Positions 1-13,100 of a stretch of DNA of 64,000 bases are shown here, piece after piece. Numbering within the stretch: position 1 is the first letter of the stretch; each line of letters starts with the position of its first letter. Location of the stretch: positions 15,872,854 to 15,936,853 of the forward strand of contig CP093830.1 in NCBI GenBank assembly GCA_033063855.1, read 5' to 3'. The notes under the pieces were generated by a model that was given only the letters and a program-made list of their open reading frames with translations, was not told the origin of the DNA and did no database searches. The translations under genes and the position numbers were made by a program. Source of the DNA: Smittia aterrima (taxonomy: Eukaryota; Arthropoda; Insecta; Diptera; Chironomidae).

Positions 1-358
1 TTTTATCGAATCCAGCTGCAATTCCGACTGGGTTTGTTATAAAAATATTGCAAATTCGCGTATTCTAAAAATATATTTTACTTTCACTTGTGTGCTACTT
101 TCGAAAGTTTCGTTAAGTGCATACCAGTGTTTCCGGATCCTTGTAACTGACAAAGGGAAGGGCGATCTTAAATCGACAAGCTTTAACAGCAATCTGATGC
201 GCTGTCTCAGCGTCAAGCAGTCTCAATGATGGCATTAGAAATTTACCGAAGAAACGCGAATCATTGTTGTAATAACAATAACCGCCCAAGAGAGCTGAGG
301 CCGTTGAAGAAACAACAGCAATAGTAGACAGTTTGTGGATAAACTTAGATGTGCTCAT
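1..358 (-). CDS. Dhod: Dihydroorotate dehydrogenase (quinone), 5' part, runs off window start
   Basis: Inner-mitochondrial-membrane flavoprotein of the fourth step of pyrimidine synthesis (dihydroorotate to orotate, electrons to ubiquinone). Exon 1 is 358..125 and exon 2 is 64..1, joined in phase 0 over a 60-bp intron (65..124; donor GTATGC, acceptor TTTTTAG). Exon 1 encodes a short N-terminus with a hydrophobic stretch (about residues 11-30), the usual membrane anchor, then the conserved LLDAETAHQIAVKA and YKDPETL blocks. Exon 2 gives NPVGIAAGFDK, the start of the FMN-binding barrel. The rest of the barrel lies left of the window. Family assignment is firm; catalytic residues cannot be checked. 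Confidence 0.93.
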
Positions 359-515
359 TCTTTTATTTAAATTAACTTCACTTTAGCTGAGATCTTTAAC
401 AAATTGTTTACTTTCTTTAGTACAAACTGGAAGGGGGCGACTAACAATTGACTGGAAAAGTTTAAACGCCTTGTACTAAAATAAGTTATTTTATATTAAT
501 AATTTTAAATATAAC

Positions 516-1072
516 TTAGAGAAATTTTTCGTGAGGTATCTTGAAAGAATCGAGAATTTCTTCATTAGACACAGAATCCTGACGAGAGTTTCGAAGTTGA
601 TCTATTCCATCGAGTCCCGCTTGTTTCCATTTATCGATTAGATCTTGCAAATCTGCCATTTCAGATTGTCGTTTCTGCATGCGCTGAAGTTTTGCACGTT
701 TTTCAGCGACAAGTGTTTGTAATGCTTTCACATCAAGTTGTTCCAGATTGCACGAGTTGTCTTCAGTTGGATTTATGACATTTGATATTTCCTCGGTTTC
801 ACAAGTCTTCTGAGATACGAATTCCAGTTTCTTTTTCTTCAACACTGGCTTACTTGATGATGTTTTTGGACTGGATGTTCTATGAACTTGTGTTGCATGA
901 CTAGTTACAGCAGATGAAGGTGTTGCTATCTAAAAATTTATAACTTTCTTAAGAATTTATTTTTTCTTTAATTTGTGCTTTATCTTGCATTATTCGATTT
1001 CCTTTTGATAGAACTTGATGGTCTACTCAGTCCAACGCGAAGTTTCGGTTTTGAATTCACTGGAGTGTTCAT
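516..1072 (-). CDS. Swi5-dependent recombination repair protein 1 homolog (SFR1/MEI5-like)
   Basis: Two exons: 1072..989 (28 codons) and 929..516, joined in phase 0, giving 165 aa. The intron (930..988) appears to start with GC (GCAAGATA) and end with TTTTTAG; no GT donor keeps the frame. The N-terminus is Ser/Pro/Lys-rich and disordered. A coiled coil follows (residues about 75-120, LVAEKRAKLQRMQKRQ), then LIDKWKQAG and a C-terminal EEILDSFKIPHE motif. That arrangement resembles SFR1/Mei5, the Swi5 partner that stimulates Rad51/Dmc1 strand exchange. It sits 157 bp downstream of the DHODH start on the same strand. The assignment rests on the short C-terminal motif only; another small coiled-coil nuclear protein remains possible. 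Confidence 0.6.
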
Positions 1073-1375
1073 GATTCTCTTAAATTAAAATGTAGCGAAA
1101 AATATTCGTTTGTTTACATTTTTTTGTAATGAATCAGCTGATGAAAAGGTCAATGTCTTTTTTTTATTTCTAAAAGGAATATTCTATTTCAGGACATTTA
1201 ACTAGTTCTTTCGATTAAAAAAAACACAGAAAAGCTTATTGGCAAAGTATTTCCTTTATTTTAAACTTTTTCAAAAGTCAAAGTTTGAGATTAAGTTCGT
1301 TGACAACCATCGATAAATATTTGTGAAAATGCTTTAGAGGAAGCAAAAGATTAAGTAATTGTGCTTTAAAATGCT
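1073..1375. other. Short intergenic interval between SFR1-like and PDPR-like genes
   Basis: About 300 bp, AT-rich, no coding potential seen. It should hold the PDPR-like 3' UTR: an AATAAA on the minus strand is visible as TTTATT near 1255-1260. It should also hold the SFR1-like promoter. No TATA box was recognised. Confidence 0.5.
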
Positions 1376-4187
1376 TTATTGGCGTTGTTTAATGTTGAAA
1401 ACTGCAGAAGGTCGATAGCTGGCGCTTGCAGCTCGAAGTTCTTTGTCTTTTTGTTCGATGAATGACGGAGCTGACACATAAGGCGTTGCTGAGAATAAAC
1501 GACCAGCAATGTCGATATGATACAATGCACTTTCGTCCATGATATAATCAAGCGTGATGTTGTCTCCTGCTTGGTTATCTGGTTTTCGAATAAAACCTAA
1601 GCAGACAATTTTGTTGCTTGCGAAGCCAAAGCCTGAGCTTGTAACTGTCCCAACATACTCACTGTTACGATAGATCGGCTCTGAGCCCCAAGCCCATATA
1701 TTTTCATCAACGTTGTGATCTTCAAGTAAGAACATCACAAGACGTTTCTTAATTCCACTTTGCTTCTGTTTCATCAAAGCTTCTTTTCCAATGAAATCTT
1801 TTTTCTCGAAGTTCACGTAGCTTTCAAGACCAGCCTCGTACGGAGTCACAACCGATGTTAATTCGTCACCAAAGTACGGTATGAATCTTTCTATTCTCAT
1901 ATACTTTTGAGCGATGGTTCCGCAATCCTTTGCTCCGTAGTCAACACCGAGTCGCATAATTTCGTCGTAGAGATGCAAAGCATATTCACTTGGGACGTAA
2001 AGACAATATCCAGACTCGCCAGTGTTTGTGAAACTCATCAACATAACGTCACTGGCATATTTGATGTTAACTTTCTTGTATCGAAATGCTGGTAGGTTGA
2101 CATCCGAGTTCGTTAGTTCTGACATCAGTCGAAGAGATTTCGGCCCCACTACGTTAATCACCGTGTACATTGAAGTTTGATCAGTTAGTTTTATCGAAGA
2201 ATCGTCAGCAGGCACATTGTTTGACATCCATTCATAAATGCGAGTTTGTTGTGCGCTTGGTGAAACCATGAAGAAACTGTTCGGCGATTGACGAACCAAA
2301 ATGCACTCGTTTTCAAATCCACCGTTCTTGTTAAGCATTCCAGTCTTAATGCAAGCACCAACGGAGATATCCACATCATTACAGCAAAGTTTTTGAAGAT
2401 ATTCGACAACTTTGTCAGGATTGGAAGACTAAAAGAAATTAAATGTTATATCTGTATTTTGTTTTTCTGGATTAATGTTTCTTGCAAACCTTGATTTTAA
2501 TCTTCGAAAAGCTTGAAATATCGATAATGCCAACAGTTTCTCGACATGCGTTGTATTCATCAGCGACAAAGTTGAAGAAACTTGGCTTGAAGAAAGAATT
2601 CTTTGGCATTTGTGGTGGAGGGCCGATTTTGTGAGTTGTGTCAAAGTATAAAGCTCGTTCATAAGCCATCACAGTTCCGAAAACTGCCCGTCGACGCTCG
2701 AGTACAGAATATAGTGGAGAACATCGTAATTTCCTGGCAGATGAGTTTTCCATGTTTGGATAAGAAATCGAATAGTGATTAGCAACTACTTCTTTCACAC
2801 GAGCTTCTAAGAACTGTCTGTTGTTGTGAACTTCGCTAAATCTTTGAATTGAAAAGGGAAACAGTTCTTGAGTTGGTCGACCTTCAATAATCCACTCAGC
2901 TACAGCTTTTCCCATTCCTCCCGCTCCTTGGATTGAATTACCGTTCGTTCCAACTGCTACGTAATAATTGCTGACTTCAGCTGATTCTCCAAGAATCCAG
3001 CGACCATCAGGAGTGAAGTTATCGGGACTGTTTGACACAAATGGCGATTGACTATTTTTGAGTGAAGGAACTCGATGAACAGCTTTGTCCCAGAGCTTTT
3101 CGTAACTCTCTGGAAAATCTTCCTTCAAGTCTTTCATCCAATTTTTAGGGACAACACCTTCATACGCAGCTTTAGATTCAGACTCGAACCATCCGATAAG
3201 CATCTCATCGTTGAATTGACGAGTGTAACTTGATGAATCAAAGTCTCGAACACAAGGAAGTGTTTTACCTTTCGACAAATTCATTCCGTTTGTGATGGCG
3301 TAATAGTGCTCAGCAGGGTAAGCCGGTATTTTCACCTGCTTCTTGCATTTCAAACCAAGCTCTCTTGACCACATTCCAGCGCAATTCAAGAAGTACTCGC
3401 AATTAACTATACCCGAATCAGTCTCTACTCCAACAACTTTGTCTCTCGAATCGGTCAAAATGAATTGAACTGTACACTGTTCACGATATTTAACTCCATT
3501 CTTTTCTGCTACGTCAATCAAAGCTTCGCTTAAGGCATTTGGATCAGCAACAGCATCTTCCGGTACAAAGACACCACCTCTAATGTCTTCAACATTTAGA
3601 TATGGATGGATTTCTTTAATTTGAGAAGGTGTCACAAGCTCACAGTTCAATCCATTTGGTTTGTTGTAAGCCATTCGCCGTTGCATCGCAATCATTCTAC
3701 AAAGTAGGAAGTTTTTTATTGGACTAATACAATTGATCGAATTACACCCACCTATCTTGAGTTTGTGCAAGATTTAACGACCCACACTGACGAAGGCCAA
3801 CATCATAACCAAGTTTCTCAAGCTCTCTGTACGTGGATAAGCTATCCATAATAACTCTTCTCATACCTTCAGGTTTAAAAATTCCAATCAATCCTGTACA
3901 GTAGTTCGAAGTTCCTGATTTGACCGTGTTTTGTTCGAGAATGAGAATATCCTTCCATCCATTCTTCGTCAAGTGATAGGCAACTGAGTTTGCAACAACA
4001 CCAGAACCTGTGTAAATTTATAATTAAAATTCATGATAAGTTCATAAATGGATTGGAAAGTACCAGCAATAACAACTTGAGCAGAGGCCGGCAAAATCCC
4101 GTAATAATCACATAAACTACGAGTCCGAGTGCCTAAGCTGTGATGAATAATGCCTAATCGATTAAAGTTTCTCGTCGACCTAAACAT
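1376..4187 (-). CDS. PDPR: Pyruvate dehydrogenase phosphatase regulatory subunit-like flavoprotein
   Basis: Four exons (4187..4064, 4007..3752, 3696..2490, 2428..1376), all phase-consistent, 879 aa. PDPR modulates the phosphatase that reactivates the mitochondrial pyruvate dehydrogenase complex and belongs with the dimethylglycine/sarcosine dehydrogenases. Order seen: mitochondrial-type N-terminus; Rossmann FAD motif at about 38-65 (VVIAGSGVVANSVAYHL, whose third motif glycine is Ala); the DAO domain with PEDAVADPNALSEAL; then, from exon 4, an aminomethyltransferase (GcvT)-like folate domain with GAKDCG and NFEKKDFIGKEAL. Length matches PDPR (about 880 aa). Blocks such as LAQTQDR, FTPDGRWILGES and DDHNVDENIWAWGSEPIYR favour PDPR over sarcosine dehydrogenase. 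The next gene upstream is 4.5 kb away. Confidence 0.88.
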
Positions 4188-7100
4188 TTTCTATTCTTAA
4201 AAATACAGAAAGAAAATATTTTTCTCAAAAATGTAAATAAAGATTTAATGAATACATCAGCTTGAATCGCCCGGTATTTTTTTCACTGAATTGACTTCAA
4301 AAGCACAAAAAGCTTTGACTTTTAAAGCTCAGCTGGGCTCGGTTTGATAAATTGATTTCTCAGTAAGCATAGCTTTGACCAAAACTCTGTTTGATTAATT
4401 ACAAAACAAATAACCATTGTCCTTTTTTTTTGCATTCCAGTCCCAATCATTTGACATCAATTCGACTAATTTGTTTTTGATGAACTTCATCGGATAGAGT
4501 GAGTTCTTGGAATTATCTCCAGGGCAGTTAACAATTTGGGGTTTCACAATAAAGTGAATAAGTTCGGATGAAATATTAAATTTCCTATTCGCAATTTACA
4601 AACAATCCCTTTTCGGAAAAGCTTTTTGAATGCAGTGACTCAGCTCATCAGTGTCAGTTCATTAAATGCTCAAGACTCCGAATTATTTTTAGGGTTCTCT
4701 TTAAGAACTTCAATAAATTTAAGAAACCCTCGGAAGCTCTTACAATTTTATTTTATAAGAGTTCCAACTGAAACTTTCATGACAAAACCACCTCCTTCCT
4801 TAATTTAAAATTCCTTCCAACCTCTCTCGTTGAATTCATTTTTAAAATAAACTTGTTAGATTACGCGATTGGCTTTAAATTGTTTATTCGAGCATTTATT
4901 TCATCAAACTCGAGCATAACTCAGGCAGTGTAAATAATTTTAATCACGGATAGGTGGATACGATGGGGATGCGTAAATTTTCTGCTAAATTAAGCTCCCT
5001 AATTTTATCCCCTCGTCGTAGTCTAGAGAGAGAAAATTTAATTTGTATGTTCAATGAAAGTCGCCAATTTAATATTCAAATCCGCATCATTGGGCTTGAA
5101 ATTTTTATAGCTTGGAGCTTGAGCCTCGAGTTGATCAATTTTCATTGTCAGAAGTCCGATAAAACAAGTTAATGTTCGGTCAGGTGAGCGCCCAGATGCG
5201 TCGGAATAATGTTCAATTTAATAGGAGATTTTAATGGCTCATTACAACAAATCAAGGAAATTTATTTAATTTTTATTTCACAAGAAAAAAAGAAACCCCT
5301 TCGAGACAGTTTTTCTTCATGGGAACTAAAGCAGCAGTGGGAGAGAATTTTCATTGACCTTCTCATGGAAACTCGCGACCGTTTCTTCCTCAATGAATTT
5401 AATTATCATCGTCATGGCATTTTCTTTCTCGTGGAAATGTCTTCCTTGTCTCTCAGTGATTTATTGTCTTCGTGGCCTGCCTTTTGCATTAACGCATTAG
5501 GAACTTGACTCGTTAGTTTCTCTTTTAACTTTTTAAAAGCATTCACTTTGCTGCAAAACTTTTCAACGTTGCTTTCTACCTTTCTCCAACTTTTTTATTT
5601 TGTAGCATTTCAGCCGTGAAATTGTTTCATTAGACAGAACAAGTTGCAGCGTTCAAAAAACGAGGAAAGTTAATTTCTTGTGACCGTTCGAGCAATCAAC
5701 AGCCAAAGCAGAAAGCTCTTTCGTTCTTTGCTATAAACTCCTTCCAACCGCGTGCTGGAAAGTCATGCGCAATCATAAATCAATTTGATTTGAATCTCGC
5801 ACTTTGCTTTAAACACGCGATGATGACTTATTCCTCCTAATAGCAACATTTATGTAAAATTTATTCAAATAAAGCGTTAAGAAGGTGATCGCTTTGGTTT
5901 TGATTAGGTCGTTAAGCTGAATATTCACACTTTGATCGGATCATTAAATCGTGAGCGATGAAGCTTCTTCTCCTTGTTCTTATCGAATAATTTTCTCGAA
6001 ATTCGAAACACATAGGAACCTGCGGCGTCTTTCAATGCTGTTGATTAGTTGCTCTTGAGCGAGTAAATCCCAATGACTATGAGAGTCGTAGTCTTCATTA
6101 AGAAAATTTATGTTTTTGCAGAGGCGTTGCTTGTTGAAAACTTTTGCTATTATGATAACATAAAATTTATATCCTTTCGTCTATGTATTAAGAAAAGACT
6201 TCTGCAGAATTTGTTCAAATGATTTGAGATAATTACATGCAAACAATTGCTCACATGATGTCAAGCCCGGAATTACTTGAAGAAAATTTGTTGTTTGTTT
6301 ATGTCATATTCGATTAATTCAAAGCTTACGCATGACATTAAAACGATTCGCGTTTCCTTCAACGACAATGACATTGAGTGATACAGTGACCATAATTTAT
6401 CATTGTTGAGACAGAGGGAACATGTTCAAATTTGAGGAGTTGAATTGATTTTTTTATCCAAGAAGCGTCGAGGTTTTACACGTAAATTGTGATTTCCCAT
6501 GCCGGATGGAATGAAATTATATTTTGATTGCGACTACTCCAGGTTTTTCCGTCTGCTCCTAAATGCTTTCATTCATCATCGGCTGTTCTTGCTCCTTCCT
6601 TCTTTTCTGATGGCATTTTGAATGTTGTTACAAGCAAGAGAGAGTTGGGGTTGATATGTGTGTTAAGCTTTTTAGTGGCAAAATATTTATTTTCCGGGGC
6701 ATCACTTCTCTCTCTTTTTCTCATTCACTCCTCTTTCCAATTCTTCGTTTTCCTTTTTGAACATAAATAATTTTGAGGATTGCACAATGGATCAGGATTT
6801 GCAGTTAAGAGTCTTCGCAATCATTGCGACAATCATGACTTATTGTGTCGTTGAAATGAATGCGTCATGTTGAGAAATATTGAAGAAAATAATTGAAGAA
6901 GGAGATGAAAAATATTTCTATTCAACTGAAAAATCTAATTTCATTTCGAAGTTTATAGAAGTCAGAAAGATTTCTTAATGGAATAAATTTTAATAAGAAG
7001 AGTCGGAAACTCCAGACAAATCACCGCTTTCATGATAACTTTTATTTAATTCCATTCGTCGTGATTCAATTCGACATCAAAAGGAAGACCGGATTATCCG

Positions 7101-8739
7101 CTTGAACATTTGTCCACTTGAGAAGCCATAAAATCTTATATGAGCTTTCCGCTTCCCTATCAGCTTTGAACCCTTTTTTGCTTCACAGAATGAAACATTT
7201 TTGCATTCAAACGATCAAACTGCTTCACATCAAATTGAGGGACTTTATGGGAGTGTTTACATCAATCTCAAAGCTTCATATCAAAGACTTCATGGCCAAC
7301 CTTCTCGTTTTTATTCATTTTTCTAGGGCTTGGAATAAATTCTTTCATTGCATCAGAAACTCTGATAGGTTCGATTGAAGAGAAAGAGTGAAAATTACTT
7401 TTAAGTCCCTAAGTAAATTCGATCTCGAACTGCTTTTATAACTCTGGGGATTTTCAAACACTGTCCTAACTTTCATTTAAATTGAATCTAGAGGCTTCCA
7501 GAGGAATATTTCTAGTAAAACTTTAATAAAGCACGAGGAAGATGATAATAAAAGCTCCGCTGGCACTCGTCCAACAGACACGACAAGAGATTTTCGTGTT
7601 TTCAGCAACTCAAAGAACTAAAATATGCTCTTATCCTTTTACAACACCACATTCACTTGAATGAAAAAAAAATAAGAAACAAATGAGAAATAAACTTGAC
7701 CCAAATTTTATTCCTCGACGGCTTCTCGAGAAAGCTCTTGCATTAGTTAATAAAGTTCATTTTGAAAAAAGAAATCATTCTCATGACATTAGAATTGATA
7801 AGACAGACGGCGTCGCATTTTCAACTTCAGAAGCGAAGAGCATGGACCTTGGAGGGTGTTGGAACTCAGCAACACTTTTTTCTACTTAAATATTTTCTCT
7901 TTCAAAAACACTCGGGAGCCAGAAGAAAATATTTCAAGAAGAAAATAAGCATTTTACGCGACCCTATTTAGTTTTAGAATTCCGCTTGGAACATTTACTG
8001 CTTAGTTTTATCGCTTTTCATCCCGAAACGCCCTGAACTGTGGAGAGTCTTTTGTCCTTATAAGAGTAAGAAGAACAAGAAGGGAAAAATAGAATTGTGG
8101 AAATTTATGGGCAAAGACTTATCTCTGGATTAAGAAGTCAAAGGAAAAAATTCTTCAACGCTATTATTGCTTTATAAACAAGTTCCTCTCTGAAATTTAA
8201 TAAGATGAAAATTCCCAAATCCTCTCTTTCTATTTCGTGAAGTTAGCCACAACCGCAAAGATCCTAAAGCTGAATGAAAGTGAAAGCGAAAGATAAATTA
8301 ATTGTTGTTCTTTGTTAATACATTGAACTTGAAGAAGGCGTTGGGGAATAAATTTGAAAGCTGTCACGTTCCTCTGTCGCTCTCTGGTCGTTTAAATGTA
8401 AATTTCGTTCTTCGAAATATTTAAATCAAAAGCGAGTTCGTCGTCGAGGAAGTAATGTTAGAAAGAAAAGTTGTTGAACGAGAGATATTATAACTTAATT
8501 TTCTTTATGGCAATGTAAAATGAGTCAAAAAAGAAATTTCTTTCTTCTCATAAATCCACGAGCAATATCGTCAAGGAATGAGAGCGAAATTTAATTAACG
8601 GCGTCAAAATAACATTCAACAGGTGACGGATGGAAAACATTTAATTCGTGCCATTGCGAAGAGATATTAATGGAAAATTAATATCAGATTTATTTGATTA
8701 AAGAACTTTTCATCATCTACGATAAAGTTTGTACGTTAT
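4188..8739. other. Large gene-poor interval
   Basis: About 4.5 kb between the PDPR-like start and the 3' end of galactose mutarotase. ORFs here are at most about 100 codons, have no recognisable domains and no splice-compatible partners. No tRNA, tandem array or transposon end was recognised. It may hold regulatory DNA, but nothing specific can be supported. Confidence 0.5.
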
Positions 8740-10578
8740 TTAGTCAGTGTCGTGGAAAACGCCAAACTTGTAAATTGTTTCGTGTTGATAGACCTTTCCT
8801 GGATTCAGAATGATTGATTGGAAGTTTTCCTAGACAGAAACAAGAAAATCATTTTGCTTTCAAAAGGATTTTTTGGCTTTGTTCTCTTACATGGTGAATT
8901 GCGTCAGCATATTTCTGAGTCTCAAGGCAGAAGGCTCCATGTTTTCTGTATTGAGCGCCCTCCTTGCCTACCACATTAGAGCTTTTTGTGCAGTCAGCAT
9001 CAGGATTCGATGGATTAATCTAGTAAATAGTTTAATTAGTATCGGAGAGTTTTAGTAGAATCTTGATTCAAAGCTTTTTACATTGCCACAGGGATCCGGA
9101 AGATTATTCGAAGTGTAGAATAAAACGCTAGGTTGATCACTATAAACTTCCATTGTTCGCCCAGACAAGGGATGAAGGACACGTGCGACAAAAGTCAAAG
9201 ATTGTGCCGAACCTGACGTTAAACAAAAACTATGGTCGAATCCATTAGTCGGTGTTTTTGCGATGGCTGATCCCAAATCTTGTGGTAAACGAAAATCAAA
9301 AGCCGAATCACCCACGTCCTGATACTCGCCCGTCGGAATTTGTTCGGACGTAATCTTGAGGATTTTATCCGCATTGATTGTTAATTTGTGTTTGTAAAGC
9401 TCCTTGAATCCTTGGTCGTGACCAGCTAAATTAAAGTATGAGTGGTTCGACATGTTGATAATCGTTGGCTTGCTTGTTACTGCAGTCAAGTTTGTAATGA
9501 ATGAATTATCATCCATCAACCTAAATTCGCCAGTAACCAGAACAGTTCCGGGGTAACTAAAAATTAATTTAAATATTTATAGAAATCGAATTAATATTTT
9601 AAAATATTCTCGTACCCTTCAAACTCATCAGGTGAAACATGAGTGAGATAAACTGTTGTTCCTTCAATATGAGAGTCCCAATTGAACTTGTCAAATCCGA
9701 TTACTCCTCCATGTAAGCTATGCTTGCCCAAGAAGTTTTTAGCTAAAACATGCTTCTCACCACTTAAAGAAAACTCCCCGTGGTCGATACGATTAGCAAC
9801 ACGACCCATCATGGAACCAATATACGCGGAATTCCCATCTTTGAGATATCCTGCACCATCACAATAAATCATTGTCGAACGATGAGAAAGCGTTATAAAT
9901 GGTTTGCAGATAAAAAATGTTTTTTATAAGGAATTTCTTTAAAAAATACTTAAGAGTATGAATCATCTCTTCAGGGACATTTGAGCAGGTAAAAATTGTT
10001 TTCATCAGGGATTTCGTTGAGCTCGCTTTTCACAAGCACTCGAAGCGAAACAAAGTTCTATCATCTATCATGAAAGTGCAAACCTTCGTAAGCTAAACAA
10101 TGAAGAACTTAAATACCTTCAATTCCATCGAATCCCAAAGCAACGTCCACACTTTCGCCAGTCTTGGAAGGAACTTTTACACTCGTTATTATGGCTCCGT
10201 ACGAGATCAACTGAATGGGAAGAGTTTTATCATCATCAATCAGACAGCTTCACAGCTTTCGAGAGGTTCAAGGTGAAGAATTGCTACATCTAGACATGAA
10301 CCCACGATAATTACGGATGAAACAAGAAAGAGACAGCGAGAGGAAACGGAATCACCTCGAGACTTTATCGTGATACGACTCGTTTGATATAATTATCCTC
10401 TTTAATTTCTTTAGTTCATGTCTCTGCTGTAGCGTTTTTCTTCATCAAAACCAACCTGAATTTCTACATTCGTCTTCGTATTCTTCCAAGTAAATCTTTT
10501 GACGGGTTTCTGCTCCTTACTAATATGATCTTCGACTGTCCCGAAGTCATCGACGGTCAACTTAATATTTTCTGACAT
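8740..10578 (-). CDS. Galm: Galactose mutarotase (aldose 1-epimerase)
   Basis: Interconverts alpha and beta anomers of galactose/glucose; cytosolic, first step of the Leloir pathway. Six exons: 10578..10456, 10210..10117, 9850..9616, 9556..9082, about 8962..8891 and 8829..8740, about 362 aa, the usual family size. Motifs: FTWKN near the N-terminus, ISYGAIITSVKVP, GRVANRI, HGGVIGFDKFNW, the catalytic region SNHSYFNLAGH, FDHSFCL, and a C-terminal HGAFCLETQKYADAIHH followed by ENFQSIILNPG. The substrate-binding and catalytic His (NHSYFNL) and the C-terminal Glu (LETQ) are present. The exon 4/5 junction is ambiguous: donor GTAAAA with an acceptor at GCAAG|GAG keeps frame, and the TAG five bases upstream would need a GTGGCA donor. 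The last two exons are short and easily missed. Confidence 0.92.
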
Positions 10579-13073
10579 TTTCAAATGAACAATTTTTCTC
10601 TTCTCACTTTTAATTTATAACTGCAATCTTACATTGATTGTGTCAAGCTTACTTTGTGAAATCACTCTCGAGTCGAGAGTCTCGAATGAACGACTTAGCC
10701 GTTGTGTCTGCGAATATTTATAGTACTTGAGAAAATAGAAATTTCCCACACGACGCAGCACCGCAACTGATAGCTGCTCTGTCTTATCGCAAAAGTTTCA
10801 TTTGCGCTATTTTCATTCGTGGTCCGTAGCGGTGTTGGTTAATTGAACAAATAAAAATTGCAATTCTCTCTCGTTTTATTTACTTGAGGATTGTTTGAGC
10901 GATTTATGCATCGAAAAGGAAATTTATGACGACATCAAAGTGCTGCGAGGGTCAAAGTGCACGTGTATAAATAACGAACGTTCGTATAAAATGCAAAAGG
11001 TTGAACAAAAAAGGTTAGCTTGCTGTGAGTGGATGAATTGATGTGATAATGTCAAGAAAATCTTTTTAATTTATTCTTTGGTTAAGTTAATCCCTAAAAA
11101 TCAAAGCGAGAAAAAGGGGAAAAAATCGGAAACAATCACAAAATGCAAATATTTTGAGCTTACGATAAATTAAAATGTCCCCAAAATGATTGTGACAAGT
11201 TGGATAAGAGTAAAGATTTGTTCTCAACTTTCCTTCAAGGTCCTTCGCCTCTTAAGCTCTAATTTGATTCATTAAGAGAAACGTTTTCACAAACTTTGCG
11301 CAGTTATATAAATTAAAGCACTTGAGATTTGCATAATTGATTGTCGAGTGTCTTGGTCATGGAAATGGTTCAATGTGATAAGCCATGACAAGAGTTCAAG
11401 ACCAGCTGAAATATTTATCGCTCAAACACTCTCCACTGGAAGCGATTAAAGGAACTTAGTGGATCTTTGAGGACTACGATATCCGGGGAGAATAACAAGT
11501 GTTTTAAGACAAGAACTAAATTAGTTTTCAAAGCTCATTCCGATTCCTCAAAACTTTGTCAAGCTCGCTTTAAAAACTTTTGTAGGGATTTTTATGCAAA
11601 AAATAGGTCGATAACGATCTTTCTTTGTCGATAGATTCGCTTCTTCGCTCGAAAAGCCCTTTATAACTTCATTCTGGAACTGTTCTTGTTCTACTTTTTT
11701 ATTCTTAACTCGCTGTCGGATACAACTTTGTCCTATTTTTTACCAGTAAAGCGATGGCTAATGTTATTAAGAGGAAATCCAATTAAGTTTCTTGTTCGCG
11801 TTTCCTTTCGCACCTTTTTCGGGCTAAAGTTTGTTTTTATTAAGTTCCATTTTGATTTGATTGTGTTGCTTGAAAGTTTCATCATTACTTAGTAAATTCT
11901 TAGCGTTTATTTGCGCATTCATTTGTTGTGCCATTTTAAGAAAAATGAGACAGCATTTCTTACTTACTCTTCATAAAGAAACGAGCACGAAACGAATCGA
12001 AATGCGAAGAAAAAGAAAGCGCTCGGAAGTTATCGATTACCGACAAATACATTTGCCGCGTGCTTTTCGCAGCTTCTATTAAATTTGACTTAATGATGTT
12101 TACAAATCAAATACACAATTCAATCGGGAATTCGGTGACGTTCAATTGAAATTTGTGTTACAATTTTGGCGTTCATGAGCAATATTCGAGTTCGCGGCGT
12201 TGTAAAATCTTTGTCGAAGCCAATTTGTCTGATTTAGTTCTTTCAGATCACGAAGTCTTTGAATAAAAGTGGAAACACTTTTAAAATGCAAACGTTGACT
12301 GTAATGTAATTGTAATGTAATTGCGGGGAGAGATGAAAGTTTTTGATTGTAAATAAAAATCGAGATATGGAAAGAAGAAAGAAGTAAAAGTCAGAAGCAT
12401 TCGCTTCGAAGAATGAAATGCAAAATATTATTTTAATTTCGCCCATTGAATCAATAGCGAAAGTTAAACATAAAATTTATGAGAAATATTTATTTTACTG
12501 CTTTCGACTACCCGACGCTTTCAACTTCAGAAAGATTCTTGTTACTTAAGAAAACTTAAACTGTCTCGAAAGAAATAGGAAAAGAAAAAGCTAGAATCAA
12601 TGAAACATCGTCTACTACTTAGCGTTGTAAAGTTGAGCTAGACAAAGGAAAGTCTCAACGAATGACACAGTTTTATTTGTAAGTCGTAAAGCTTTCAGCG
12701 ATGTTTCAACAAAAGTTTTCTTCTAATGAGCAAAAAAGACATTAAAAGGTCTCGAGCTCTGCCCATGGAAGGTTAGGCGATAGAGACATGAAAAGTTCCC
12801 AAGGAATTCTGTTGTCAGCGATTAACCGGCGCGTAAGTATCTGCCAACGGGCTCCATGAACTTGTCATCCGTCTCAACCAGTTCAATTAATCTTAATAAA
12901 GAAAGATTTATTTGCCGTCCCGAATTTCACTCACGTTCGTTCTATAAAATTTGTATAAACTATCGCTCTCACACATGATCCTAGGACAAGCCATGCACTC
13001 ATTGAAATCCAATTTGAATTTGATTTATCCTTTCCTTCAGTCTCTTTTATCTCTCCTCTCAACATCGAGTCAA

Positions 13074-13100
13074 CGAATGAAAGTTGTTGGGACTGCACGT
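13074..13100 (+). repeat. 27-nt direct repeat, copy 1
   Basis: The sequence beginning CGAATGAAAGTTGTTGGG recurs at 15246..15272 in the same orientation with one C/G difference. Flanks also share CATCG just upstream but then diverge. Confidence 0.7.
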
